From CAINVV01 sp038323575 (GTDB lineage Bacteria > Bacteroidota > Bacteroidia > Bacteroidales > Prolixibacteraceae), in assembly GCA_038323575.1 (NCBI GenBank), contig JBBQHB010000008.1, positions 1-64,000 of the forward strand: a stretch of 64,000 nt of DNA, read 5' to 3'. This document shows positions 1-9,367 of the stretch, one piece after another. Positions within the stretch are counted from its first letter, which is position 1. Each line of letters starts with the position of its first letter. The notes beneath the pieces were generated by a model. That model saw nothing but the letters and a program-made list of their open reading frames with translations, ran no database searches and was not told the origin of the DNA. Both the position numbers and the translations under genes were made by a program.

Positions 1-1
1 A

Positions 2-2869
2 AAGGTCATATCCGGGACAGTAAACGACAGTAAAGGTCGCACCTTGCCGGGTGTCACCATTGTGGTAAAGGGAACTACCATTGGTATTGTTACCGACTCT
101 GATGGTAAATTTCAACTTTCGATCCCCCCGGATGCCAAAACGCTGGTATTTTCGTTCGTAGGCATGAAGAGTCAGGAAGTACCAATTGCCGGAAGCAGCA
201 AATTTCAAATAGTATTGGAGGATGAAACAATTGGTGTCGATGAAGTCATTGTGGTGGGCTATGGGAGCCAAAAGCGCAGTGATATTACCGGTACCGTGGC
301 TTCAGTAGGTAAAGAACGTTTGGAAATGGTCCCTAATCTGAATATTGCCCAAGCTATTCAAGGGGCAATACCCGGAGTAATGATACAGACCACTTCCGCC
401 GGAGCCGCCCCTAGTCAGGCTATTCTGGTGAGAGGACGAAACTCAATCCGGGCAAGTAACGATCCATTAATCGTTGTTGACGGAGTATCATATGGTGGCA
501 GTATCAGTGACCTAAATCCCAAAGATATTGAGTCACTTGAAATATTAAAAGATGCGTCGGCAGCTGCTATTTATGGCTCAAGAGGTTCGAATGGGGTAAT
601 TTTGATAACTACAAAATCCGGAGTTTCAGGTAAAACCAAGCTTACATATGATGGAAATTATTCTATGCAAAATTTTACAAACTTACCCGAAGTCATGGAT
701 GGACAAGAATTTTATGATTTTAAGATGAAGCGGCTGCCATCCATGATGACTCTTGAGGAAAAAGCAATCTATGATGCAGGTACATGGGATAATTGGTACG
801 ATTTACTTTTACGAAAGGGTACAAGTCAGCAACATAACCTATCTGTTTCGGGAGGGTTTCAGAATACAAAATATTACATTTCAGGTGGCTTACTCGATGT
901 TAAAGGATTGACATTAAACGACGATTATCTTCGCGCAACCAACCGTTTTAACCTTGAGACAAAAGTTCTTCCATGGCTCACAATTGGAACACGAAGCCAA
1001 TTTTCATACGATGACCGAAGTGGAGCAGGTCCAAGCTGGAGTGACGCTTATCGGATGAATCCACTTACTCACGCTTATGATGAGAATGGAAATATAAAGA
1101 TATATCCATGGGAAGGAAATTTTTATTTTGCAAATCCTTTGCAGGCCACGCTATATGAAGATCTAAACGAGTCATATCAGATTATCACAAATAATTTCGC
1201 CATTATTGATCTCCCTTTTGTCGAAGGTCTGAGTTATCGAATCAATACAGGTTTTAGATTCAGGTTCACTGATACTGCTACCTACCGTGGAAGGAATACT
1301 AAATCAGGCTTGGATGTTCGGGGGATGTCCTCAACAAATCGATCCAGGTACAACAACTCGACGATTGAGAATATTCTATCCTATACCAAGGATTTCGGAA
1401 AGCATACAATTTTTGCTACCGGGGTCTACAGTTATGAGGGGAATAAGAGTACTGCAACTGCCATTGATGCCCAGGCGTTTCCGCATGATTTTCTTACTTG
1501 GTTCTCAACTCCTCAGGCAGAATTAATCAAACCCCAGTATACTTATGATGAAACAAATCTTGTTTCTCAAATGTTGCGACTGAATTATTCTTTTAACAGC
1601 CGATACCTTCTCACTTTAACAGGTCGCAGAGATGGTTATTCCGGGTTTGGGGCTGCAACAAAATGGGGAGTATTCCCCTCAGTTGCTGTAGGCTGGAATC
1701 TTACCAAGGAGAAATTTTTTAAATGGAATGGATTGTTTAATGAATTAAAGTTAAGAGCTTCATGGGGATTGAATGGGAATCAGGCTGTTGGGGCTTATGA
1801 AACCATATCAAGACTGGAAAGTTATGATATGGTTGCATCCAAGGTAACAATTCCAGGTTATATGCCTAGTGTACTGGGGCAGGATAATCTGGGCTGGGAA
1901 TCCTCCCGGACCTTAAATGCCGGTCTTGATTTTGGTCTTCTAGCAAATAGAATTTCAGGTGATATCAACCTGTATAAAACCAATACCACGGATCTGTTAT
2001 TGAATAGGACCATTTCTCCCGTTCACGGAATTACATCAATTACCCAAAATATCGGAGAAACTCAAAATACAGGTCTTGAAATATCTGTTAATTCCAGGAA
2101 CATTGTAACCAAAGATTTCAAGTGGTCCACAACGGGCAATATTTCTTTTAATAGCAATAAGATCCTTTCGCTGTATGGAATACTGGATGCAAACGGAGTA
2201 GAAACTGATGATGTTGCCAATAAATGGTTTATCGGAAAGCCTATCAGAGTTAATTACGATTATCTCTGGTTAGGTACCTGGCAACTCGATGAAGCTGCTG
2301 AAGCAGCTAAATGGAAATCACAGCCGGGTTTTGTTAAACTGAAAGATGTAAATGGAGATTACGTGCTTGATGCAACAGACAGGGAAATTATCGGGCAACA
2401 AGATCCTAAATTGTTGTGGGGTGTTACAAACTCCTTTTCCTACAAGAATTTCAGTCTTGAAATTTTCATTCATGGAGTTCACGGGGTTACCATGAATAAT
2501 GGATTAATGACAGACAATGTTACAGCAGAAGTTCGCGAAAACACCATGAAAAAAAATTGGTGGACCCCGGAAAATCCAACCAACGATTGGGTTATGAATA
2601 ATATTAATGCTGAAATAATGGGTGGAATTAATGCGATCGGGAGGTATTACCAAAATGCAAGTTTTGTACGTTTAAAGGACATTTCTTTGTCATATAATGT
2701 ATCAGGTGATCTGACTGAAAGAATGAAATTAAACAGAATACGGCTATACGTTACCGGAAGAAACCTTTATACATTCACCAAATGGGTAGGACTGGATCCT
2801 GAGCTAAACAATCAACGGTCAGTACCATTACAAAGGGAATTTATCTTTGGAATGAATATTGAATTTTAG
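2..2869 (+). CDS. SusC/RagA-family TonB-dependent outer membrane receptor (5' end outside window)
   Basis: This is the outer membrane channel of a SusC/SusD glycan uptake pair, which imports oligosaccharides using TonB energy. The reading frame is open from the first bases of the window, so the true start and signal peptide lie upstream; about 955 residues are visible. The visible part begins in a carboxypeptidase-D regulatory-like domain (PGVTIVVKGTTIG, then the SFVGMKSQEV strand). A TonB plug follows, with the DEVIVVGYGSQ box and the YGSRGSNGVILITTKSG motif typical of SusC. The rest is a 22-strand-type barrel ending in an aromatic residue (NIEF). The partner SusD starts 38 bp downstream. 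The family call is safe; the glycan substrate cannot be read from the sequence. Confidence 0.95.
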   Translation, partial: KVISGTVNDSKGRTLPGVTIVVKGTTIGIVTDSDGKFQLSIPPDAKTLVFSFVGMKSQEVPIAGSSKFQIVLEDETIGVDEVIVVGYGSQKRSDITGTVASVGKERLEMVPNLNIAQAIQGAIPGVMIQTTSAGAAPSQAILVRGRNSIRASNDPLIVVDGVSYGGSISDLNPKDIESLEILKDASAAAIYGSRGSNGVILITTKSGVSGKTKLTYDGNYSMQNFTNLPEVMDGQEFYDFKMKRLPSMMTLEEKAIYDAGTWDNWYDLLLRKGTSQQHNLSVSGGFQNTKYYISGGLLDVKGLTLNDDYLRATNRFNLETKVLPWLTIGTRSQFSYDDRSGAGPSWSDAYRMNPLTHAYDENGNIKIYPWEGNFYFANPLQATLYEDLNESYQIITNNFAIIDLPFVEGLSYRINTGFRFRFTDTATYRGRNTKSGLDVRGMSSTNRSRYNNSTIENILSYTKDFGKHTIFATGVYSYEGNKSTATAIDAQAFPHDFLTWFSTPQAELIKPQYTYDETNLVSQMLRLNYSFNSRYLLTLTGRRDGYSGFGAATKWGVFPSVAVGWNLTKEKFFKWNGLFNELKLRASWGLNGNQAVGAYETISRLESYDMVASKVTIPGYMPSVLGQDNLGWESSRTLNAGLDFGLLANRISGDINLYKTNTTDLLLNRTISPVHGITSITQNIGETQNTGLEISVNSRNIVTKDFKWSTTGNISFNSNKILSLYGILDANGVETDDVANKWFIGKPIRVNYDYLWLGTWQLDEAAEAAKWKSQPGFVKLKDVNGDYVLDATDREIIGQQDPKLLWGVTNSFSYKNFSLEIFIHGVHGVTMNNGLMTDNVTAEVRENTMKKNWWTPENPTNDWVMNNINAEIMGGINAIGRYYQNASFVRLKDISLSYNVSGDLTERMKLNRIRLYVTGRNLYTFTKWVGLDPELNNQRSVPLQREFIFGMNIEF

Positions 2870-2907
2870 TCAGTTTAGTTTTTTAAAATATTAATATCTT
2901 CAATATT

Positions 2908-4581
2908 ATGAAAATAAGATCAATAATTACAGGCATAGCAACATTAGGATTGATTATGCAATTAAGTTGTTCTAAAAATGTACTGGATGAGCAACCTCCC
3001 AACCTGATTTCTACTGAATCATTATATTCAACTCTTGCAGGATTTGAAGCTGGATTAAATGGCCTTTATGCAAACCTCCGGCGGGAAAGGGAAGCCAGGA
3101 CAGATATTGAAATGCGTGGTGGCATGTTCATTGGAGGAACGGATAATCTGGTTTCAAATTATAAATCTGCTAGTGGGTTTAATTTTGTAGCTCAAACCTG
3201 GGGTGATGCCAACAATCCAATGGAAGGTGATTACTCCGGTACCTTTACCTGGCTTTACAGTACCGTCAATGCTGCAAACACAATAATTACCCAAGCTGAA
3301 AAAAGAAGTGATGTTGATTGGAACGGAGGTGGAAAAACGCTAACGGAAAATAAAAACAGGGTGATTGCCGAAGCAAAAGCAATAAGGGCTTGGGCTTATC
3401 GCCATCTGACTTATGCCTGGGGTGATGTCCCGCTTTCGTTGGAAGAATCAGTCGGATCCAATATAAAAACTGATTGGGAAAGAGCACCTGTCGGAGTCGT
3501 AAGACGACAAATTATTTCTGACCTTTTATTTGCGGAAAAAAACCTCCCGGAGGTACCGGCAATAAGGGGGAAAATTACCAAAGGAGCTGTTGAACATTAC
3601 CTCGCCGAGATGTACCTGGTATTGAAAAAACCTGATAGTACATTGTTCTGGGCCAGTAAAGTAATTAACACCCCTCAATATAAACTGATAACTTCAAGGT
3701 ACGGAACAAGGAAAACTCAAACGGGTGTCCCGTTTATGGATATGTTTTATGAAGGGAATGAAAACCCGGATCAGGGTAATACTGAGGCCTTGTGGGTTTG
3801 GCAATATGCACTTGCGACAATCGGTGGTGGTGAAAATATAATTCGGAGATACCATACCAGCAGGTTCAGCGATTGGGTAATAAATGGAGTCAGGGCTTTA
3901 CAGGACTCCTATGAAAGAGGAGGTCGGGGCAGATCCAGGCAGGCCTTAACCAAATGGGCTATTGATATTTATGAATCCAAGGATCACCGGGCATCAAACT
4001 ATGCGTTAAGAAAATTCTTTATTCTTAACGATGCTACTGCGAATGCTCCTTATCCTGCCGATAAATTGCCCAAAGGGTACAATTACAACGATACTATATG
4101 GTTCAGTTGGACGAAAGATATTTCTGCCACAAATTCACAGTTACCAAACTGGCCCTTTTCGAGAAAAGTTGAAGGAACAGATCCCAATAACGTAGGAGGG
4201 GGTGGTCAATACAACGATCAGATTTACTTGAGGCTCGCCGATACATATCTTCTTAAAGCGGAAGCAGAATACAAATTAGGAAGATCTTCAGATGCAGCAA
4301 ATACAATAAATATTGTCAGAAAAAGATCCAACGCCAGTGACGTTACTGCCGCAAATATCAATATTGATTTTATTCTTGATGAACGATCACGTGAACTGGT
4401 TATGGAAGAGCATCGCAGGTGGACCTTGCTTCGAACCGGCAAGTGGCTCGAAAGGGTAAAAAAGTATAATCTTAACGGGGGACAATTCGTCACTGCACGT
4501 GATACTATTTTCCCTATACCACAAGTTGTTATTGATGCAAACCTCACAAAGAAAATGTTACAAAATCCTGGATGGCAATAA
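2908..4581 (+). CDS. SusD/RagB-family glycan-binding lipoprotein
   Basis: This is the surface lipoprotein that caps the preceding SusC channel and binds the glycan. The 557-residue protein has a type II signal peptide with the lipobox at Leu19-Ser20-Cys21. The N-terminal part has the usual SusD tetratricopeptide-like helices (EAKAIRAWAYRHLTYAWGDVPL). The C-terminal part has the hallmark LRLADTYLLKAEAEYKLG and ELVMEEHRRWTLLRTGKW motifs, ending in the NPGW tail common to the family. Its 3' end is close to the next susC gene, so the two SusC/SusD pairs probably form one operon. Substrate is unknown. Confidence 0.94.
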   Translation: MKIRSIITGIATLGLIMQLSCSKNVLDEQPPNLISTESLYSTLAGFEAGLNGLYANLRREREARTDIEMRGGMFIGGTDNLVSNYKSASGFNFVAQTWGDANNPMEGDYSGTFTWLYSTVNAANTIITQAEKRSDVDWNGGGKTLTENKNRVIAEAKAIRAWAYRHLTYAWGDVPLSLEESVGSNIKTDWERAPVGVVRRQIISDLLFAEKNLPEVPAIRGKITKGAVEHYLAEMYLVLKKPDSTLFWASKVINTPQYKLITSRYGTRKTQTGVPFMDMFYEGNENPDQGNTEALWVWQYALATIGGGENIIRRYHTSRFSDWVINGVRALQDSYERGGRGRSRQALTKWAIDIYESKDHRASNYALRKFFILNDATANAPYPADKLPKGYNYNDTIWFSWTKDISATNSQLPNWPFSRKVEGTDPNNVGGGGQYNDQIYLRLADTYLLKAEAEYKLGRSSDAANTINIVRKRSNASDVTAANINIDFILDERSRELVMEEHRRWTLLRTGKWLERVKKYNLNGGQFVTARDTIFPIPQVVIDANLTKKMLQNPGWQ

Positions 4582-4637
4582 TATTTCGGAATTCAAATCA
4601 AATAATCAATTTTTTAATCAAGCCCAATATATTGAGT

Positions 4638-7600
4638 ATGAAGAAAATAACTTTGTGTCAAGATTTTAGATTTCTAAATGACTTGCTTAAGCCAGTCCAT
4701 TATTTTCGGCTGCTGACCCTGTTAATTCTATTATGGTCGAACCCAACATCTGCTTCATTTAGCGGAGCTGAAGAGTCTCTGTTGAAAGAGGATAAAAATT
4801 CAAGTGCAATGAACTTCAGCTTGGCTTCCCAACAAATTAACATTGTTCGCGGGACAGTTACCTCACTATCGGATAATAAGCCAATCCCTGGCGTAACTGT
4901 CCAGGTGAAAGGAACTACCATAGGTACTGCAACAGATGTTAGCGGGGAATTCAATCTAACTGTTCCCGCGGGAAAAACTGTTGTGATCTTTTCATTGATA
5001 GGAATGAAAACAAAAGAAGTACCGATCAGTACTGATGGGACAAGAATGCTCATTACTATGCAAGAAGACATTTTTGACCTGGAAGAAGTAATTGTAACTG
5101 GTTTTGGGTCTGTTAAAAAGGAGGCTTATGCAGGTTCTGTCAGCATTGTTAAGATGGATAAGCTTGCAGATGTTCCTGTCAACGGTATAGGTCAACTCAT
5201 GCAAGGCACGACTACCGGTGTCCAATTTACAAACACCTCCGGCCAACCGGGGGCATCAACACAGATCAGGGTCCGTGGTACGGGATCATTCAATGCATCA
5301 AACGATCCTTTGTATGTTATTGACGGCGTACCAATCATCTCCGGAAACGTTTCCTCATTGGGTACAAGTTCAGGTTTGGACATTCTTTCAACTATGAGCC
5401 CGAGCGATATAGAAAGCATCTCAGTTATTAAAGATGCTGCTGCAGCCTCACTTTATGGGTCGAGGGCAGCAAACGGAGTTATTATTATTACGACTAAAAA
5501 GGGAATTTCCGGAAAGACTAAAGTCAACTTAAAGTCAGAGATAGGATTTTCGGATTTTGCAAGTGAGTACAGGCCATTCATGAATGGGGATGAACGTCGG
5601 GAAACCATTTATGACGGTTTGCTTAATGAAGGCAAATATTATTTGGGCTATGATGCTACTGCCTCAAAAACGTATGCAGATTCTAAAATAGACAACTATG
5701 CAAAAATGCCGTGGACAGGAAAATGGACTGACTGGAAAGATCTTTTATTCAGAAAGGGCATCTATAAGAACAATGAAGTTTCAATAACCGGGGGTACAGA
5801 TAAAATAAAGTACTTTTCATCACTTGGATATACCGATCAGGAAGGAGTTTCAGTTATGAGCTACCTGAAAAGGCTATCTGGCCGTTTAAACTTGAGTTAC
5901 GAGGTGACTAAAAAGTTAAATGTGGGTACAAATATCTCATTCTCAAGTGTTAAACAAAGTACAAATACTGAAGGTTCGGCATATGTCAGTCCATTTTATT
6001 CTGTTTTCAACACAGTGACCCCAAGAGATGTGCCATTTCTTCCGGATGGAAGTTACGCATTTGAGTTTCCGAGAAACGGCACAGGCCGGAATCCCAAATC
6101 GTATGCCGACCTGAACTACCAGAATGAAAATATTGTCCGTGCTTACAACACAATTTTTGCAGGTTACAAGCTATTGGATAACCTGGAGTTTAAATCAACG
6201 TACAGCTATGATTTTAACATGGTTAAGGGAGACCAGTTTACCCACCCTCAAAGCTCTTACCCGGTTAATCTTGGAACTATTTATAAATCATATATTGACA
6301 TAAGAGCATCAGTCTGGACCAACAGCCTTCAATATACTAAAACCTTTGCCAAAGTTCATAATATTGATGCCCTGGCTGCTTATGAAATCACAGATTATTC
6401 AAGAGACAATATCTATGCATCAAAAGAAAATCTGGCAAACTGGAACATGGTGGAACTCGATAACTTTTCCGTTTCTAGATATATTGACGGGTCTTCTTCA
6501 GGATACAGGATGCTGTCGTACATTTCAAGAATCAATTATGACTACGATAGAAAATATTATGCAGGACTCAGTTTCCGTCGTGACGGAAGTTCACGTCTGG
6601 CGCCTGAAAGCCGTTGGGGTAATTTCTGGTCAGCCTCCGGATCATGGAGGGTTTCTGATGAAGCATTTTTTGAAGGGGCAAAAACGATCCTGCCGGAAGT
6701 TAAACTAAGGGCTTCTTATGGTGTAAACGGAACTTTGCCCTCAGGTTATTACGACTACATGGGTTTATCAAGCTATGGCGCCGACTACAATCTGCTGCCA
6801 GGCCTTGTTGAATCACAGTTTTTAAACAGCGACTTAAAATGGGAGACAAACCACAATTCAAATATAGGACTGGATGTCAACCTGTTAGATAAGGTGCGGA
6901 TTTCTTTTGAATTCTACAACAGACTAACGAAGAATCTCTTAATGAACGAACCCACTTCATTGACAACAGGATTCAGTTCGATATTGAGTAATATCGGTGA
7001 AATGAGGAATCGAGGTTTCGAGGTTGAACTGGTTTCAACAATTATTAACAAGAAGGACTTTACTTGGGCTTCAAGTTTCAATTTATCGCACAATAACAAT
7101 GAAATATTGGTGCTTGACGGGGTGCAGCAATCAATCATAAGTGGTTCCCAGATCAGAATGGTAGGGAAACCTTACCATACCTTTTATTTAAGGGAGTTTG
7201 GAGGAGTTGACCCGGCAGACGGAACTACCTGGTTCTATACCAATACAAAAGATGCCAATGGAAACTATGTGAAAGATCAAACAAAGGATCTCAATCTTGC
7301 CAATGCGATCCCCATGGAAAGCGCTTACCCACTGGTTACAGGAGGTTTTGTCAATAATCTTAAATTGAATTTTGTTGACATCGGGTTTACTTTCACCTAT
7401 TCTCTGGGAGGACATTCTTATGACTCAGCTGCCGGCAAACTGGATAAAGAAGGGACCACCAACGGGCTGGATGCCAATATTCCAACCTATTACAGGGACA
7501 GATGGAGAAACCCGGGGGATATCACGATTTATGGTAAATTTATCGCCAATAACAAGTGGGATCTTGCAGACGGATACTCCAACTCCAGAAGGATTCACAG

Positions 7601-7826
7601 TACTGACCATATCAGGCTGAAAAACATCAGTCTTGGCTTAACTGTTCCCGCAAAGCTCACAAAATATATAAAGATTGACCGTGCAAGAGTTTTTGCCTCT
7701 GCCACCAATGTCCTGACCTTGGCAAAATGGAAAATGTATGATCCGGAGGTTGGATTTGATGGTGTAATGGCCTGGCAAACACCTGCTTTAAAGACATATA
7801 CATTTGGACTTGATCTTACCTTTTAA
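4638..7826 (+). CDS. SusC/RagA-family TonB-dependent outer membrane receptor
   Basis: This is the second SusC-type transporter of the locus, about 1062 residues. I chose the ATG at 4638 because it begins a plausible signal region (MKKITLCQDF followed by the hydrophobic LLTLLILLW). An upstream in-frame ATG at 4572 would overlap the susD gene and add an unlikely 22-residue leader. A carboxypeptidase-D-like domain (NIVRGTVTSLSDNKPIPGV) precedes the plug (EEVIVTGFGSVKKEA, then LYGSRAANGVIIITTKKG) and the barrel, which ends LDLTF. There is no STN domain, so this receptor is not expected to signal through a FecR anti-sigma factor. The partner susD follows after 12 bp. Confidence 0.94.
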   Translation: MKKITLCQDFRFLNDLLKPVHYFRLLTLLILLWSNPTSASFSGAEESLLKEDKNSSAMNFSLASQQINIVRGTVTSLSDNKPIPGVTVQVKGTTIGTATDVSGEFNLTVPAGKTVVIFSLIGMKTKEVPISTDGTRMLITMQEDIFDLEEVIVTGFGSVKKEAYAGSVSIVKMDKLADVPVNGIGQLMQGTTTGVQFTNTSGQPGASTQIRVRGTGSFNASNDPLYVIDGVPIISGNVSSLGTSSGLDILSTMSPSDIESISVIKDAAAASLYGSRAANGVIIITTKKGISGKTKVNLKSEIGFSDFASEYRPFMNGDERRETIYDGLLNEGKYYLGYDATASKTYADSKIDNYAKMPWTGKWTDWKDLLFRKGIYKNNEVSITGGTDKIKYFSSLGYTDQEGVSVMSYLKRLSGRLNLSYEVTKKLNVGTNISFSSVKQSTNTEGSAYVSPFYSVFNTVTPRDVPFLPDGSYAFEFPRNGTGRNPKSYADLNYQNENIVRAYNTIFAGYKLLDNLEFKSTYSYDFNMVKGDQFTHPQSSYPVNLGTIYKSYIDIRASVWTNSLQYTKTFAKVHNIDALAAYEITDYSRDNIYASKENLANWNMVELDNFSVSRYIDGSSSGYRMLSYISRINYDYDRKYYAGLSFRRDGSSRLAPESRWGNFWSASGSWRVSDEAFFEGAKTILPEVKLRASYGVNGTLPSGYYDYMGLSSYGADYNLLPGLVESQFLNSDLKWETNHNSNIGLDVNLLDKVRISFEFYNRLTKNLLMNEPTSLTTGFSSILSNIGEMRNRGFEVELVSTIINKKDFTWASSFNLSHNNNEILVLDGVQQSIISGSQIRMVGKPYHTFYLREFGGVDPADGTTWFYTNTKDANGNYVKDQTKDLNLANAIPMESAYPLVTGGFVNNLKLNFVDIGFTFTYSLGGHSYDSAAGKLDKEGTTNGLDANIPTYYRDRWRNPGDITIYGKFIANNKWDLADGYSNSRRIHSTDHIRLKNISLGLTVPAKLTKYIKIDRARVFASATNVLTLAKWKMYDPEVGFDGVMAWQTPALKTYTFGLDLTF

Positions 7827-7838
7827 TAATTTTTAGTC

Positions 7839-9293
7839 ATGAAAAAGATATTATATATTTTAGCAATACTACCCATTCTCTCAATTTCATGCAGCAAAGA
7901 CTGGGTTGATTTAAAACCAACAACAAAGGTAGTTTCAACAGAAGCAATAAAAAATCTTGTGGATGCTGATTATGCCATAAACGGCATCTATTCTACCTTT
8001 CAAAGTTATGAGTACTATGGCGCCAGAATGCAGTATTATGCCGATGTTACCGGCGACGATATGCAAGCAACAGGAACCAATAAAAGAAGCTCGCAGTTTT
8101 ACATGATGATCAGTAATACCGATAATGTCTATACCTCTTTATGGGAGCTTCCCTACAAAGTGATGAGATTCTCGAATAATATATTATTTCAGATAGACGG
8201 CCTGACGGTAACAGCTGCAGAGCAGGCCCAAAAGGACGATATCAAGGGACAGGCGCTGGCTCTCAGGGCTTTGGCGCTATTCGATGTTACAAGGGTGTTT
8301 GGCTATAGCTATTTGAAAGATAACGGGGCTTCTTTAGGGGGTTGCATTATTACAAAAGTCGTAGGCCCGGATTATCTGCCTACGCGAAATACCGTAAGCG
8401 AATGTTATACCCAGGTAATTAAAGATCTGACTGAAGCCATACCATTGTTAAAGGTGACGAAGAATAACGGAAAAATAAACAGATGGGGAGCCAAATCCTT
8501 ATTAAGCAGGGTTTATTTATACAAGGGAGATAATGCAAATGCACTTATACAGGCTGAAGAAGCAATAACCGGGGCACAGGCAAATGGTTTCAGGTTGTGG
8601 ACTAATGCTGAATATTCTTCAGGTACCGGTTCATGGAAGAGCAGTTTAACCTCGGAAGGTTTATTTGAGGTAATAAATAATGTTAGCGACAGGGCAGGAA
8701 ATGATGGTATAGCCTACCTGATGTTAGTTGGCGGGTACAATGATATTGTTTTAACCAGTTCATTTCTGACGATTCTTGAGGAAGATCCGCTTGACGTAAG
8801 ACGTATGGTTACCAAAATCCAAACATCCAGCAGTGCATACAATAAAACCAGGCCGATCTACCTGCTTAAATACAGTGGTCCGGACACAGATGTAAGAAAT
8901 GCAAATGTTACAGTTTTACGTCTTTCTGAAACCTATTTGAATGCTGCAGAGGCAGCGGTAAAAACGAACAATAATACAAAGGCAATTACTTACCTCGATG
9001 CGATCGTTAAAAGAGCAAACCCGGCTAAAACAGTTGTCGGAACCACCGTTACTTTAGCGCAGGTAATTAAGGAAAGGCGCAAAGAATTGGTTGGAGAAGG
9101 TCACCGTCAGTTCGATGCATTAAGAAACAATGAAACGATCACAAGAATTGGTGGTTGGCATGTTTCAGGCCTTGTTCCTGAAGTAACGAGTTACAACAGG
9201 GATTATTTTCATTCAATACTACCTATTCCGAGGTATGAAATTGATGCCAATCCCAACATGAAAAACCAACAGAATCCAGGATATTCACAATAA
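7839..9293 (+). CDS. SusD/RagB-family glycan-binding lipoprotein
   Basis: This is the surface glycan-binding partner of the SusC encoded just upstream. The 484-residue protein has a type II signal peptide with the lipidated Cys18 (SISC). The helical SusD_3-type N-terminal half contains KGQALALRALALFDVTRVFGY. The C-terminal RagB/SusD part contains LRLSETYLNAAEAAVK and ERRKELVGEGHRQFDALRN, and the chain ends NPGY. It is the last gene of the first operon: the next gene is preceded by its own -7 promoter box. The substrate is unknown. Confidence 0.94.
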   Translation: MKKILYILAILPILSISCSKDWVDLKPTTKVVSTEAIKNLVDADYAINGIYSTFQSYEYYGARMQYYADVTGDDMQATGTNKRSSQFYMMISNTDNVYTSLWELPYKVMRFSNNILFQIDGLTVTAAEQAQKDDIKGQALALRALALFDVTRVFGYSYLKDNGASLGGCIITKVVGPDYLPTRNTVSECYTQVIKDLTEAIPLLKVTKNNGKINRWGAKSLLSRVYLYKGDNANALIQAEEAITGAQANGFRLWTNAEYSSGTGSWKSSLTSEGLFEVINNVSDRAGNDGIAYLMLVGGYNDIVLTSSFLTILEEDPLDVRRMVTKIQTSSSAYNKTRPIYLLKYSGPDTDVRNANVTVLRLSETYLNAAEAAVKTNNNTKAITYLDAIVKRANPAKTVVGTTVTLAQVIKERRKELVGEGHRQFDALRNNETITRIGGWHVSGLVPEVTSYNRDYFHSILPIPRYEIDANPNMKNQQNPGYSQ

Positions 9294-9330
9294 GACTTGG
9301 CAACTGCTTAGTATTACTTATTCTATAATG

Positions 9331-9338
9331 TATCTTTG
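9331..9338 (+). promoter_or_regulatory. Bacteroidota -7 promoter box for the PQQ/ABC/TonB operon
   Basis: TATCTTTG matches the Bacteroidota housekeeping -7 consensus TAnnTTTG. It lies 29 bp before the ATG at 9368. I see no good TTTG -33 element at the usual distance. Its position downstream of susD suggests independent transcription of the following operon and argues against the GTG at 9341 as the start codon. Confidence 0.45.
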
Positions 9339-9367
9339 AAGTGTTCTTACAAATTACCCGAACCGCC